Below, one piece after another: positions 18,103 through 26,744 of a stretch of DNA of 64,000 nt. Position numbers and translations under genes: made by a program. The stretch spans positions 6,889,339 through 6,953,338 of the forward strand of contig NZ_CP036292.1 in the NCBI RefSeq assembly GCF_007751715.1. Direction: 5' to 3'. The notes under the pieces were generated by a model that worked only from the letters and a program-made list of their open reading frames with translations, ran no database searches and was not told the DNA's origin. How positions within the stretch are numbered: the stretch's first letter is position 1; each line of letters begins with the position of its first letter. The DNA comes from Rosistilla oblonga (GTDB lineage Bacteria; Planctomycetota; Planctomycetia; Pirellulales; Pirellulaceae).

Positions 18103-19422
18103 ATGCGAAATCAAATTACTCCTCGGATACTTATCACCACCTTGGCATGTCTAATCGCCGGTTCAAGCTTCGCTCAAGGGATCGTGCTACCCGGTGCTGG
18201 CCCGATCAATCGCTCGATGGGAGGTGCATCGACAGCAGCCCCGATCGACGCCGCGGGAGCCCTCCTCTGGAACCCCGGCTCGATCACCGCATTGAGTAGT
18301 TCGCAGATGATGTTTGGCGCCGAGTTCCTGTACACGCGGACGACGCTCGATTCGTCGCTGCCAGCCGACGCTTTTGGCCCCGCCATCCCCGCAATCCCGA
18401 TCGGGGGCTCCAGCGACAGTCATTCGGGCGTTCCCGTGCTGCCGACGATTGCGTTGGTCTTCACCGAGCCCGATTCGGATTTTGCCTTTGGTCTGGGCGT
18501 CTTTACGATCGGCGGTTTTGGAGTCAACTACTCCGCCAGCGCAACCAATCCACTGCTGACGCCTCAGCCACCCAACGGTTTTGGAATCGGCAACGCTTAC
18601 TCGCGGCTGAACCTGCTGCAGATCGCCCCCACCGTCGCGGTGCAACTGATCGACGGCCTATCGGTCGGATTTGCTCCGACCGTCACGATGGGCGATCTGG
18701 CCTTGGCACCCGCACTGTTCGCGGCTCCCGACAATGCCGACGGCGGCCTGCCGACCTATTCCGACGCCCAGAACGGACGCTGGCGGTACGCGCTCGGCTT
18801 CCAAGTCGGCGTCTATCTCGAAACGCAGTCGGGCTGGAACTTCGGCGCTTCGTTCAAGAGCAAGCAGTGGTTTGAAGAGTTTGAATTCCAATCGGCCGGA
18901 GAGACCGGGGCGCCGCGGACGCTCACCGCCAACCCGGAATATCCGATGATCATCAGCCTCGGCACATCGTTCACCGGATTTGAAGGCTGGGTCAGCGCTG
19001 TCGACGTCCGCTACATCGACTACGCCAACGCATCGGTCTTTGGCGACGATGCGGCATTCCAAGCCGACGGTTCGGTGCCGGGACTGGGTTGGGACAGCAC
19101 CGTCGGAGTCGCCTTTGGACTGCAACGCGAATTCCAAAACGGCGTCAGCTTGCGAGCCGGTTACGACTTTGGCCAGTCGCCGATCTCCAACGACAAGACC
19201 GGGTTCAACGTGCTGTCGTCGGCGCTTTGGAATCACGCAGTCACCACCGGAGCGACGCTGCCGGTCAACCACGCGCTATCGATGTCGCTGGCTTATGTTC
19301 ACGTCTTCGAGGATTCCAGCACCGGAGCGATTCAAACGCCCGCTGGCCCAATCCCGGGTTCATCGGTCGAGATCACCCAGGTCAGCGATACGTTGTCGAT
19401 GGGCTTCGACGTGAAGTTTTGA
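18103..19422 (+). CDS. OmpP1/FadL-family outer-membrane transport protein
   Basis: A signal peptide (MRNQITPRILITTLACLIAGSSFAQ) is followed by GIVLPGAGPINRSMGGASTAAPIDAAGALLWNPGSITAL, the N-terminal hatch region typical of FadL/TodX channels (their NPA box is here NPGSI). The remainder alternates short amphipathic beta strands and Gly/Asn turns, ending in SDTLSMGFDVKF with the terminal Phe usual for outer-membrane beta barrels. Length 439 aa matches the family (about 420-450). FadL proteins pass long-chain fatty acids or other hydrophobic molecules across the outer membrane. The FAD/decarboxylase fusion is transcribed away from it, which suggests but does not prove that the two handle the same hydrophobic compound. 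Confidence 0.88.
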   Translation: MRNQITPRILITTLACLIAGSSFAQGIVLPGAGPINRSMGGASTAAPIDAAGALLWNPGSITALSSSQMMFGAEFLYTRTTLDSSLPADAFGPAIPAIPIGGSSDSHSGVPVLPTIALVFTEPDSDFAFGLGVFTIGGFGVNYSASATNPLLTPQPPNGFGIGNAYSRLNLLQIAPTVAVQLIDGLSVGFAPTVTMGDLALAPALFAAPDNADGGLPTYSDAQNGRWRYALGFQVGVYLETQSGWNFGASFKSKQWFEEFEFQSAGETGAPRTLTANPEYPMIISLGTSFTGFEGWVSAVDVRYIDYANASVFGDDAAFQADGSVPGLGWDSTVGVAFGLQREFQNGVSLRAGYDFGQSPISNDKTGFNVLSSALWNHAVTTGATLPVNHALSMSLAYVHVFEDSSTGAIQTPAGPIPGSSVEITQVSDTLSMGFDVKF

Positions 19423-19503
19423 TCGCCAACAAACGAGCTGAGATCCCATCGCTGGCGACCGCTACCTAAAGATCCGCCAGCGAATCGACTGACCGCCAAG
19501 CGA

Positions 19504-20502
19504 TCAATCGCATTGGCCGTCGCTGGGTTCGCTGCAACAGTCTTCGCCGCCACAGCAGTCGTCGTCATCGCAGCAATCGTCGTCGTCATCGTCGACTGCA
19601 TTGGGATCGACGCGCAGCTTGACCATCGTGATTTGATTCCCCGCGTCGTTGTGCTGGACCTCGTCCATAAACGACCGGATCAACAGCAGGCCGCGGCCGC
19701 TGACAGCTTCCCAATTCTCGGGATCGGTCGGATCGGGCAAGCTGTTGACATCAAAACCAGGACCTTGATCGGTGATCACAAAGACCGCCTGTTCAGGGTT
19801 CGCGGTCAACGAGACAAAGACGCGTCGCGACGCGTATTGTTCGTCCTTCAAACGGGCTTGGATCAGATCGATGTACGCCTGCCCGCAGCTCTCATCGCGA
19901 AGCGAACTGGGCACCTCCAGGTTTCCATGGATCATGGCGTTACGCAGCGCTTCATCGAGCGCGATCCCGATGTGCATCCGGGTCGCTTCGGTGACGATCC
20001 CCAGTTCGACCAACGGGGCCTCCAGACGAGCCAGGATCTGCGACAACAGCGTGTCGTCGTTCGTCAGTTCCAACTCGATCGCAACGGTCCGAATATACTT
20101 GGCGAACGACAATCGCTGGCGTTCGGAATCGGCGACCGAAATCGTCCGTTCGATCGTGTCGGCGAGGTCTTTTGCCAAATTGCGTTTGGGGACATAACTG
20201 GCCGCTCCGGCCTGCAACGCTTCGACCGCCAGCTCTTCGCTGCCGCGCGAGGTCGTTAGCACGACGGGCAACTGCGGCGATTCCATGTTCAGCATCATCA
20301 CCAGATCGAGCCCCGACATGCCGGGCATCTCGAGATCGGTGACGACCAGATCGGGGTTGTGTTCGCGAGCGACCGAAAGAGCCTGCTCGCCATCGTCCGC
20401 TGTCAACGTTCGATAGCCCGCCTTCTCCAGCAGCATCCGCATCTGAGCCAACTGGGTCGCACTGTCGTCAACGACCAGAATTAGGCGTGGTTCATCGGAC
20501 AT
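19504..20502 (-). CDS. response regulator receiver fused to HATPase (anti-sigma-kinase type), Asp/Cys-rich tail
   Basis: Residues 1-125 are a CheY-like receiver: ILVVDDS, phospho-acceptor Asp56 in VVTDLEMPG, Thr in VLTTSRG and Lys106 in YVPKRN. Residues about 165-298 are a GHKL ATPase: IALDEALRNAMIHGNLEV (N box), VFVITDQGPGFD (G1 box) and GRGLLLIRSFMDEV (G2 box), closest in style to RsbW/SpoIIAB-like domains, which phosphorylate or sequester anti-sigma antagonists. No His-phosphotransfer helix is present. The last 30 residues (from about 303) are almost only Asp, Cys, Gly and Glu, with three CC pairs; this tail is not part of either domain. It may belong to a partner-switching pathway. It lies 83 bp downstream of the SDR gene on the same strand. 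Confidence 0.88.
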   Translation of the reverse strand: MSDEPRLILVVDDSATQLAQMRMLLEKAGYRTLTADDGEQALSVAREHNPDLVVTDLEMPGMSGLDLVMMLNMESPQLPVVLTTSRGSEELAVEALQAGAASYVPKRNLAKDLADTIERTISVADSERQRLSFAKYIRTVAIELELTNDDTLLSQILARLEAPLVELGIVTEATRMHIGIALDEALRNAMIHGNLEVPSSLRDESCGQAYIDLIQARLKDEQYASRRVFVSLTANPEQAVFVITDQGPGFDVNSLPDPTDPENWEAVSGRGLLLIRSFMDEVQHNDAGNQITMVKLRVDPNAVDDDDDDCCDDDDCCGGEDCCSEPSDGQCD

Positions 20503-20585
20503 AGGGTAATGCTGTGGTCGGGGTGTTACGAAAAGGAAGCCGACAAGATACGTGTCGCGGTCGACACGGGAACTGCCAAGCTGGA

Positions 20586-21383
20586 TTAGACGGACTGCGG
20601 CTTTTCATCGATGCGGAACATGTCGCGCCACGGCAACTGGATGCCGCCGTCGATTGTCAGCGTACTGCCGGTGACGTATTCACTGGCCGGATCGCTCAAG
20701 AAGACGATCCCACGACCGATCTCTTGCGGCTGCCCCAAACGGCCCCATGGCAATTCAGCCCCCTTTTCCTGCAGCGTCTGTTCGCTGAAGAACTTCCGTT
20801 CTCCGGGAGTGTCGATCCAGCCGGGATGCAAGATATTGACGCGGATCCGATGCTGAGCCAGTTCGACAGCGGCGGTTCGCGCCATCTGATCGATCGCGGC
20901 TTTGGCCATGTTGTACGCCATCGCGCCAGGCATCGCCTGGACCGCGTGTGGCGAACTGACGATTACGATGCTCCCCTGGGTGCCGGCATCGATCATCTTC
21001 AAACTGGCCGCCCGAAGCAGGTAGAACGGTCCCCACATCGTGACATCGATCGTTCGCCGAAAACCATCCAGATTGGCGCGATAGAAAAGTTCGCGATCAC
21101 TGTACGCGGCATTCGAAACCACAATCTCCAGGCCGCCCATCCGATCCCATGCTTCGGCGACAAGCCGCTCGCAATCGGCTTGTTCGCCGGTGTCTGCTTG
21201 AATGCTTTCGGCGCGCACACCAAATTCGCGACAGCGTTTGCAAGTCGCTTCGGCCTCGTCGGCGTTGCTGAAGTAATTGATCACAACATCCGCCCCAGCC
21301 CGCGCTAGTTCGATGGCCGCCGCCGACCCAATGCCACGACTCGCTCCGCTGATCAACGCTCGTTTGCCAGACAAATTACTCAA
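20586..21383 (-). CDS. short-chain dehydrogenase/reductase (SDR) family oxidoreductase
   Basis: I choose the TTG at 21383 because AAGGA lies 7 bases upstream and the protein then begins SNLSGKRALISGASRGIG, the usual SDR start; a TTG at 21398 would add five residues. The cofactor motif GASRGIG (13-19), NAA in VVSNAAYSD, Ser in IVIVSSPHAVQ, and YNMAK (Tyr157, Lys161) give a complete catalytic Ser-Tyr-Lys set. The C-terminal PGWIDTPGE and SEYVTGSTLTIDGG segments are typical of classical SDRs of the FabG / glucose dehydrogenase type. Substrate cannot be assigned. An Asn in VVINYFSN suggests NADP preference is not certain. Confidence 0.88.
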   Translation of the reverse strand: MSNLSGKRALISGASRGIGSAAAIELARAGADVVINYFSNADEAEATCKRCREFGVRAESIQADTGEQADCERLVAEAWDRMGGLEIVVSNAAYSDRELFYRANLDGFRRTIDVTMWGPFYLLRAASLKMIDAGTQGSIVIVSSPHAVQAMPGAMAYNMAKAAIDQMARTAAVELAQHRIRVNILHPGWIDTPGERKFFSEQTLQEKGAELPWGRLGQPQEIGRGIVFLSDPASEYVTGSTLTIDGGIQLPWRDMFRIDEKPQSV

Positions 21384-21770
21384 CGCAGTTTCCTTCAATG
21401 GATCGATAGTGATCGGTAAATTATGGCTCCGCGGCGATGCAAAACATGCCCGACAAAAACCGTGTTCCTGATTGAAATCATGTCGAATCGAATGGCTCGT
21501 GAAAAGAGATCTACCCGTTCAGTGACCCTGAATCCTCTAAAAGACTCCATAATTCCAATCCTATTATGCCCCAATTGGCCACGCTGTGAAGCATTTCACG
21601 GCGGAACTCGCCCAGAGTTTCAGTGGGTACCGGCCGTGGATCGAAAGTCTTGACGACTTCCGCTACGGCTAAAATAGGCAAACCGCTTACAAAAACGCTT
21701 CACGCCGTTGTCCCACCGGGCGAACGCCACAAGCTTGTTCGATGCCATCTTTATTTGTATCGTTGCGATC
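21384..21770. other. intergenic region between SDR and CoA-ligase-like genes
   Basis: These 387 bp lie between divergent genes. Apart from the region just before the SDR start, with AAGGA at 21391-21395 on the complement, I see no gene, RNA or repeat. The stretch around 21540-21580 is comparatively AT-rich, where promoters could lie, but no pair of hexamers stands out. A longer frame of the downstream gene would start with TTG at 21708. Confidence 0.4.
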
Positions 21771-23039
21771 ATGCTAACCTACGACGCTACCGATCGGCTC
21801 TCCTTCACGCGGCTCCGTCGCGACCTGCTCGAAGCGATGCAGATCGAGCGGTTCAATCGCTTGATCGAAGCGATCCTTCCGCAGAATTCATTCCACGACG
21901 ACCGACTAGACGACATCCAGTTCCCGCTGCAAGCGCTCGGCGAACTGCGTCACCTGCCGACGCTTTCCAAAGCCGACCTGATCGCTGCGGGAGACATGTT
22001 TCCGCCACGCTTCCATACCTTCGATGCATCGCGTTACATCCGACTGCATCGAACCAGTGGGACGACGGGCCGGCCGCTGCCGCTGTTGGATACCGCGGAC
22101 GATTGGCAATGGTGGATCGATACCTGGCAGTTTGTACTCGATGCCGCTGATGTGACAGCTGACGACCGCGCCTTCATGGCGTTTTCGTTTGGCCCCTTCA
22201 TCGGTTTCTGGAGTGCCAACGATGCGCTGGCGGCTCGCGGCGCGATGGTGATCCCCGGCGGAGGCCTTTCGACAGCGGCGCGGTTGACGTTGCTGCAAGA
22301 TTCCGCTGCCACGATCCTCTGCTGCACGCCGACCTACGCGCTGCATATGGCGGAAGTCGCCCGCGACGAATCGATCCCGATCGAATCGTCGGCGATCCGA
22401 TGTGTGATCGTGGCGGGTGAACCGGGCGGATCGATTCCCGAGGTCCGCCAGCGGATCGAAGCTGCTTGGGGCGCCAAAGTGATCGACCACAGCGGTGCGA
22501 CTGAAATCGGCCCTTGGGGCTTCGGCACCGCCGACGGCACGTCGCTGCACGTGATCGAAACCGAATTCATCGCGGAGTTCTTGTTGGAGGATGGGACTCC
22601 CGCCGCCGAGGGCCAGCTGAGCGAACTGGTGCTGACCAACCTCGGCCGCATCGGCGCTCCGATCATCCGCTACCGCACGGGCGACCTCGTCCGCCCCAGC
22701 TGGGAACATTCCGACGAATGCCGGTTCGTCCGTCTGGAGGGAGGCGTTCTGGGGCGAGCCGACGACATGGTAGTGGTCCGCGGCGTCAACGTTTTTCCCA
22801 GCAGCATCGAACGCGTGATCCGCAGCATCCCCGAACTCGGCGAGTTTCGGATCCTGTTGAGCAAACAGGGAGAGATGGACCAGGTGAGCGTCGAGGTCGA
22901 GGATCCGCAGAACGATCCGCAGCGGATCGGCAAACAATTTGAAACGGCGATCGGATTGCGGATCGCAATCAAAATCGTTCCCGAAGGTTCGCTGCCACGC
23001 TTCGAAGCCAAGGCGCGGCGCGTGGTCGACAACCGCTAG
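21771..23039 (+). CDS. AMP-binding enzyme, phenylacetate-CoA ligase-like
   Basis: The ATG at 21771 gives a 422-residue protein (a TTG 63 bp upstream is the alternative). LHRTSGTTGRPLPL with SGTTGRP at 96-102 is the ATP-phosphate loop of adenylate-forming enzymes. HSGATEIGPWGFG, IRYRTGDLVRPS and a C-terminal lobe with GGVLGRADDMVVVRGVNVFPSSIERVI match PaaK-type phenylacetate-CoA ligases and their relatives (about 430 aa). It should activate a carboxylic acid as an acyl-AMP and then a CoA or carrier thioester; the acid is not predictable. The stop overlaps the stop of the convergent hydrolase gene by 4 bp. Confidence 0.88.
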   Translation: MLTYDATDRLSFTRLRRDLLEAMQIERFNRLIEAILPQNSFHDDRLDDIQFPLQALGELRHLPTLSKADLIAAGDMFPPRFHTFDASRYIRLHRTSGTTGRPLPLLDTADDWQWWIDTWQFVLDAADVTADDRAFMAFSFGPFIGFWSANDALAARGAMVIPGGGLSTAARLTLLQDSAATILCCTPTYALHMAEVARDESIPIESSAIRCVIVAGEPGGSIPEVRQRIEAAWGAKVIDHSGATEIGPWGFGTADGTSLHVIETEFIAEFLLEDGTPAAEGQLSELVLTNLGRIGAPIIRYRTGDLVRPSWEHSDECRFVRLEGGVLGRADDMVVVRGVNVFPSSIERVIRSIPELGEFRILLSKQGEMDQVSVEVEDPQNDPQRIGKQFETAIGLRIAIKIVPEGSLPRFEAKARRVVDNR

Positions 23040-23863
23040 CCGGCGTCGTGCGCGTGACGCTCGATCCATCCGGCGATCACCGTCGCGGCAAACTCCAAGT
23101 CGCGAGGGTTCTTTAAAAGCAAGTGATCCGATCCGGGAAGCGTGATCAGGCTGCGAGGCAGCGGCGAATCGGAGGCTTCACCGTCGTGGCGAGGCACGAT
23201 CTGCGAGACGCTTTCGTAACCAACCGTCTCATCGGTCGGCGAGTGCAACGCCAGGATCGGTTTACGGATCGCAGCGATCGTCGATTCCAGATCGTACTGC
23301 CGCCATTGATCCAGCGTCGGTTTGCGGATCGTAAACGACCGCCCGCCGATCGTCACCTGCCCCTCACCATCGACTTCGATCGCGGGGTTCATCCGCAGCA
23401 TCGTATCGGCCAGGTGCCAGATGTCGCTTGGTGCGGCGATGCTGACCGTGCCGCGAATCGAATCCAATTTGTCGGTTAGCGCCAGCGAAGCCGCTCCGCC
23501 AAAACTGTGGCCGATCAGGAACGCGGGCAGATCGAACCGCGAATCAAAATATTCGACAGCGGCCCGCAGGTCGGCGAGGTTGGTTTCGAAATTGGTCTCC
23601 GCAAAGTCCCCTCGGCTGTCGCCGATCCCGGTCATATCAAACCGCAGCACGACGATCCCACGCTGCGCCAACAAGCGGCTCAACCGGACGATCGTCTTCA
23701 GATCCTTGCCGCAGGTAAAGCAGTGCGAAAAGGTAGCCCGCGCGATCGGCGGGGTGCTGGGCATCTCGATGATACCCGCCAACGGAAAACCATTGCCGCC
23801 GGGAAACTCGACGCGCTCATTGCGCCGCGGCGCGAGGGAACCCTCAGCTTCAGATCCGGCCAT
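23036..23863 (-). CDS. alpha/beta hydrolase
   Basis: 275 residues with [16 protein letters not shown] near the oxyanion loop, [16 protein letters not shown], nucleophile elbow [10 protein letters not shown] (Ser120), an acid in [12 protein letters not shown] and a C-terminal His in [10 protein letters not shown], so the triad appears complete. The segment [30 protein letters not shown] is characteristic of the hydrolase half of bifunctional hydrolase/OsmC proteins; here the OsmC half is absent. Its ATG at 23863 overlaps the end of floA by 14 bp on the same strand, so it is very likely translated with floA. Substrate unknown; cytoplasmic. Confidence 0.88.
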   Translation of the reverse strand: MAGSEAEGSLAPRRNERVEFPGGNGFPLAGIIEMPSTPPIARATFSHCFTCGKDLKTIVRLSRLLAQRGIVVLRFDMTGIGDSRGDFAETNFETNLADLRAAVEYFDSRFDLPAFLIGHSFGGAASLALTDKLDSIRGTVSIAAPSDIWHLADTMLRMNPAIEVDGEGQVTIGGRSFTIRKPTLDQWRQYDLESTIAAIRKPILALHSPTDETVGYESVSQIVPRHDGEASDSPLPRSLITLPGSDHLLLKNPRDLEFAATVIAGWIERHAHDAG

Positions 23864-24842
23864 TACTTTCGCCTACGGTGATCCGACCGCCACGAAACGC
23901 TTCGGCCATCGCTTGCGGCACCTCCGATTCGGACAGCACCAAACGGGCTCGGTTTTCAGCGACCTTGGCCTTGTTCTCTTGCTCGACAGCAACCGCTTCG
24001 GCGCGGCGTCGTTCGGCGTTGGCGCGAGCCACACGCGTGTCGGCTTCGGCTTGATCGGCTTGCAAGCGAGCGCCGATGTTCTCGCCGACGTCGATGTCGG
24101 CGATATCGATCGAGACGATCTCGAACGCGGTGTGCGCGTCGAGTCCGCGGCTGAGCACAGCTCGTGTGATCAAGTCGGGATTCTCCAGAACCATCGAGTG
24201 CGACTTGGACGATCCCAACGAACTGATGATGCTCTCGCCAACCCGCGCGATGATCGTCTCTTCGGTCGCTCCGCCGATCAATTGCTCCAGATTCGTCCGG
24301 ACCGTGACGCGCGCCCGAACTCGCAATTCGACACCGTCCATCGAGATCGCGCTAAGCGTCGTCTTGCCGCTGCGCTTGGGATCGGGACAGTCGATGACCT
24401 TCGGATAGACGCTGGTACGTACCGCATCCAAGACATCGCGGCCGGCCAGATCGATCGCCGCGGCTTGATCGAAGACCAACGGGATGTTCGCTCGGTGAGC
24501 GGCGATGATCGCGTTGATGATGTTCATCACGTTGCCACCGGCGAGATAATGAGCTTCCAAACGGCGGGTGCTAATGCCGCTGCGAGGGCTGATATCGAGG
24601 CCCGCCTGAGCCGCCATCACCTTGGCGGTAACAATTGTCGATGCATGGACCTTGCAGAAATGCATCCGCAGCAACGAAGTGATGCTGACATCGGCACCGC
24701 TCATCCACGCCTGGAACCACAGCTTGCCATACCGCAGCCCGAAGAAGGTCGCGATCAAGCCGAAGAACACGCAGAAAATGACGAAACCGAGAAACAAGGC
24801 AGCTTCGGTTGTGATGCCTAGCAGGTCGAATTGTGAAAACAC
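23850..24842 (-). CDS. floA: flotillin-like protein FloA
   Basis: The GTG at 24842 has AAGGTG 7 bases upstream and yields 330 residues, the usual FloA length; a longer frame from 25022 is not needed. The N-terminus has one hydrophobic hairpin ([24 protein letters not shown]), followed by [48 protein letters not shown] and the PHB/SPFH-like region with [38 protein letters not shown], and a coiled-coil-prone tail of [24 protein letters not shown]. FloA proteins form membrane microdomain scaffolds and oligomerise through this region. The downstream hydrolase gene overlaps its end by 14 bp. Confidence 0.95.
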   Translation of the reverse strand: MFSQFDLLGITTEAALFLGFVIFCVFFGLIATFFGLRYGKLWFQAWMSGADVSITSLLRMHFCKVHASTIVTAKVMAAQAGLDISPRSGISTRRLEAHYLAGGNVMNIINAIIAAHRANIPLVFDQAAAIDLAGRDVLDAVRTSVYPKVIDCPDPKRSGKTTLSAISMDGVELRVRARVTVRTNLEQLIGGATEETIIARVGESIISSLGSSKSHSMVLENPDLITRAVLSRGLDAHTAFEIVSIDIADIDVGENIGARLQADQAEADTRVARANAERRRAEAVAVEQENKAKVAENRARLVLSESEVPQAMAEAFRGGRITVGESNGRI

Positions 24843-25033
24843 GGTTAAACACCTTGGTTTTATAGCGTATTGCCTTTGCCAAAACTCATTATCAACAACA
24901 TCATAGAGGTATGCCAGGTCGACGCAACCGTTTTCATCCGGCGTGAACCAACTGGCAAGCAGCGGAAATCGAAGCAACAAGAGATGATTTAAAGGCGGTC
25001 GGTTTCCCCTGTTCTCAATCACGGAGCAAGGTC

Positions 25034-25372
25034 ATGATACGTCCAACCTATATGCCAGGCGACTGGGTCGTTTACCGCAAGAGTAAAACCGGGCCTCTTC
25101 CCGGGCCCCACGCTCAACAAGTCCACCCCTCTCCCAAGGGTGAACAGTATTCGTACGTCGTCGAAAAATATTGGGTCGTCAAACAGGTATTCTCCGACGG
25201 CCGACTGCTGCTGAAGACGCGGCGGGGCAGGGAACACATCATCGATTCGGCCGATCCAGGCCTGCGATTGGCTGGATTCCTGCGTCGCTGGATGCATCGC
25301 GACAGCTACACGATCATCGAAAAACTCACCCGCGACAGCGGTTCCAGCCCAACGATCTCGCACGAAGCCTGA
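25034..25372 (+). CDS. small conserved hypothetical protein, 112 aa
   Basis: The ATG at 25034 follows a strong GGAGCAAGG site. The protein starts MIRPTYMPGDWVVYRKSKTGPLPGP and continues with short beta strands (YVVEKYWVVKQVFSDGRLLLKTRRGREHII) reminiscent of a small SH3-like barrel, then a basic helix AGFLRRWMHRDSY. No signal peptide or membrane segment. I recognise no named family, although the strong RBS and balanced composition support a real gene. It is divergent from floA (191 bp apart). Function unknown. Confidence 0.7.
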   Translation: MIRPTYMPGDWVVYRKSKTGPLPGPHAQQVHPSPKGEQYSYVVEKYWVVKQVFSDGRLLLKTRRGREHIIDSADPGLRLAGFLRRWMHRDSYTIIEKLTRDSGSSPTISHEA

Positions 25373-25574
25373 TCCAGCGGGCGTCTTACCCCTGCCCGCT
25401 TCGCGATATAATATGCTCCGCTGTCGTACCGGCTCCCCAACTCTCCGGGGAATCGGCCCGCGCGATACGTTGTCCTATATATTAAGATGTCGCCACCCGC
25501 ATGCGACGCCGCGGTGTCGGATCGCTGCAGGCTTGCCGCTCGCCCCTCAGGTCGCTTTGAAGTCTTCATCCCCT

Positions 25575-26744
25575 ATGCCCGCTCGCGCCATCGTTCTCTC
25601 TGTCGATGGGTTTGCCCCAGCCAGCCTGCAACCCTACGGCTGCTCGTGGCAACCGACCCCCAACCTCAACCAACTGGCCGCCAGATCGCTGGTCTTCGAG
25701 CGCTGCTACGCCGATTCGCTCGACCCGATCGCTTCGCTTTGCTCGATGCTTTCGGGAACTCACACCGCCGCAGGCGCCTCGTCGGCAGCTCCGTTCGATT
25801 CCACCGGATCGACGCTGATCACCGACTCTCCCGCCGTAGGCGATCTGCCGTTGGCAAAGTCGTTCGAAAACCAAATCGTCGTCCCGTTCGAGGTCCCCGC
25901 CGCTGCGTGCGAAGAAGTCGAAGAGACGTCGCTGGCAAATCTGTTTGCCGCCGGGATCGATGCGATCAGCGACAGCACCCAAAAGCTCTGCTGGCTGCAT
26001 GCGGCGAGCCTGCCGCGATGCTGGGACGCCCCCCGTTCGCTCTGCCACGCCGACGATGAAATGCAGCTGCCGGAGCAAACGTCGCCCCCAGAGCTAACGG
26101 GGCAGGATCCCCTCGAGCCCGATGAGATGCTGGGCTGGATGACGCTTTACGGCGGGCAAGTCCGCCTGCTGGACCTCTTGATCGGAGTGTTAGTCGACGC
26201 GATCGATTCAAGCCCCGCATGCGACGAAACGCTGCTGATCGTGATCGGCACCGGCGGCATGCCTCTTGGCGAAAACAATCGCTTCGGGCTGGCGACCGAC
26301 GACCATCGCAGCGCTTCGCTACACGTGCCGCTGATCATCCGCATCCCCCAACGCGATCCAATCCGTTCGATCCGGATCTGCCAACCGTGGGAGATGGCCT
26401 CCACGATCCACAGCTGGATGGACCAGTCCCCCGCGGGCCTACTGAACGACGCCACACCAGCCGGTTGGACCGACGCTCAATCGCCGACCAACTGGGCAAC
26501 CGCGATCGATGGCAACGGCGAGGTCGCAAGCCTCCAAACCCCATGGTGGAACCTCTGCCTCTCGGGAACCGAAGCCGGGCTGTTCCGCAAACCGGACGAC
26601 CGTTTCGACAGCAACGACATCGCGTCGCGAGCCCCCGAGATGACTCAGTTGATGCGAGAACAAGCCGAACTCGCCCTGCAATCTCTCCGCGACCAGTCCC
26701 CACGACACCAACTGCCCCCCGAAATCTTATCGGGCTCCTGGTAG
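25575..26744 (+). CDS. sulfatase/alkaline-phosphatase-superfamily protein, probably lacking the catalytic Cys
   Basis: The likely start is the ATG at 25575 (MPARAIVLSVDGFAPASLQPYG), the first strand and metal Asp region of sulfatases; a longer frame from 25413 adds an implausible Arg/Cys-rich leader. NLNQLAARSLVFERCYADSLDP matches the sulfatase pattern of target residues, and LCSMLSGTHTAA matches LLTGxH. The formylglycine motif CxPxR expected around residues 48-56 is absent (SLDPIASLCS). Further on, LLIVIGTGGMPLGE replaces the usual TSDHGxxLGxH, so metal ligands there are also lost. The fold seems kept and the chemistry not. 389 aa, no signal peptide, so perhaps a cytoplasmic binding or regulatory protein. 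Confidence 0.7.
   Translation: MPARAIVLSVDGFAPASLQPYGCSWQPTPNLNQLAARSLVFERCYADSLDPIASLCSMLSGTHTAAGASSAAPFDSTGSTLITDSPAVGDLPLAKSFENQIVVPFEVPAAACEEVEETSLANLFAAGIDAISDSTQKLCWLHAASLPRCWDAPRSLCHADDEMQLPEQTSPPELTGQDPLEPDEMLGWMTLYGGQVRLLDLLIGVLVDAIDSSPACDETLLIVIGTGGMPLGENNRFGLATDDHRSASLHVPLIIRIPQRDPIRSIRICQPWEMASTIHSWMDQSPAGLLNDATPAGWTDAQSPTNWATAIDGNGEVASLQTPWWNLCLSGTEAGLFRKPDDRFDSNDIASRAPEMTQLMREQAELALQSLRDQSPRHQLPPEILSGSW

Noticed and set aside
24843-25022. N-terminal extension of FloA by 60 residues
   Set aside because: The GTG at 24842 has a good ribosome binding site and gives the family length; the extension has no resemblance to FloA proteins.
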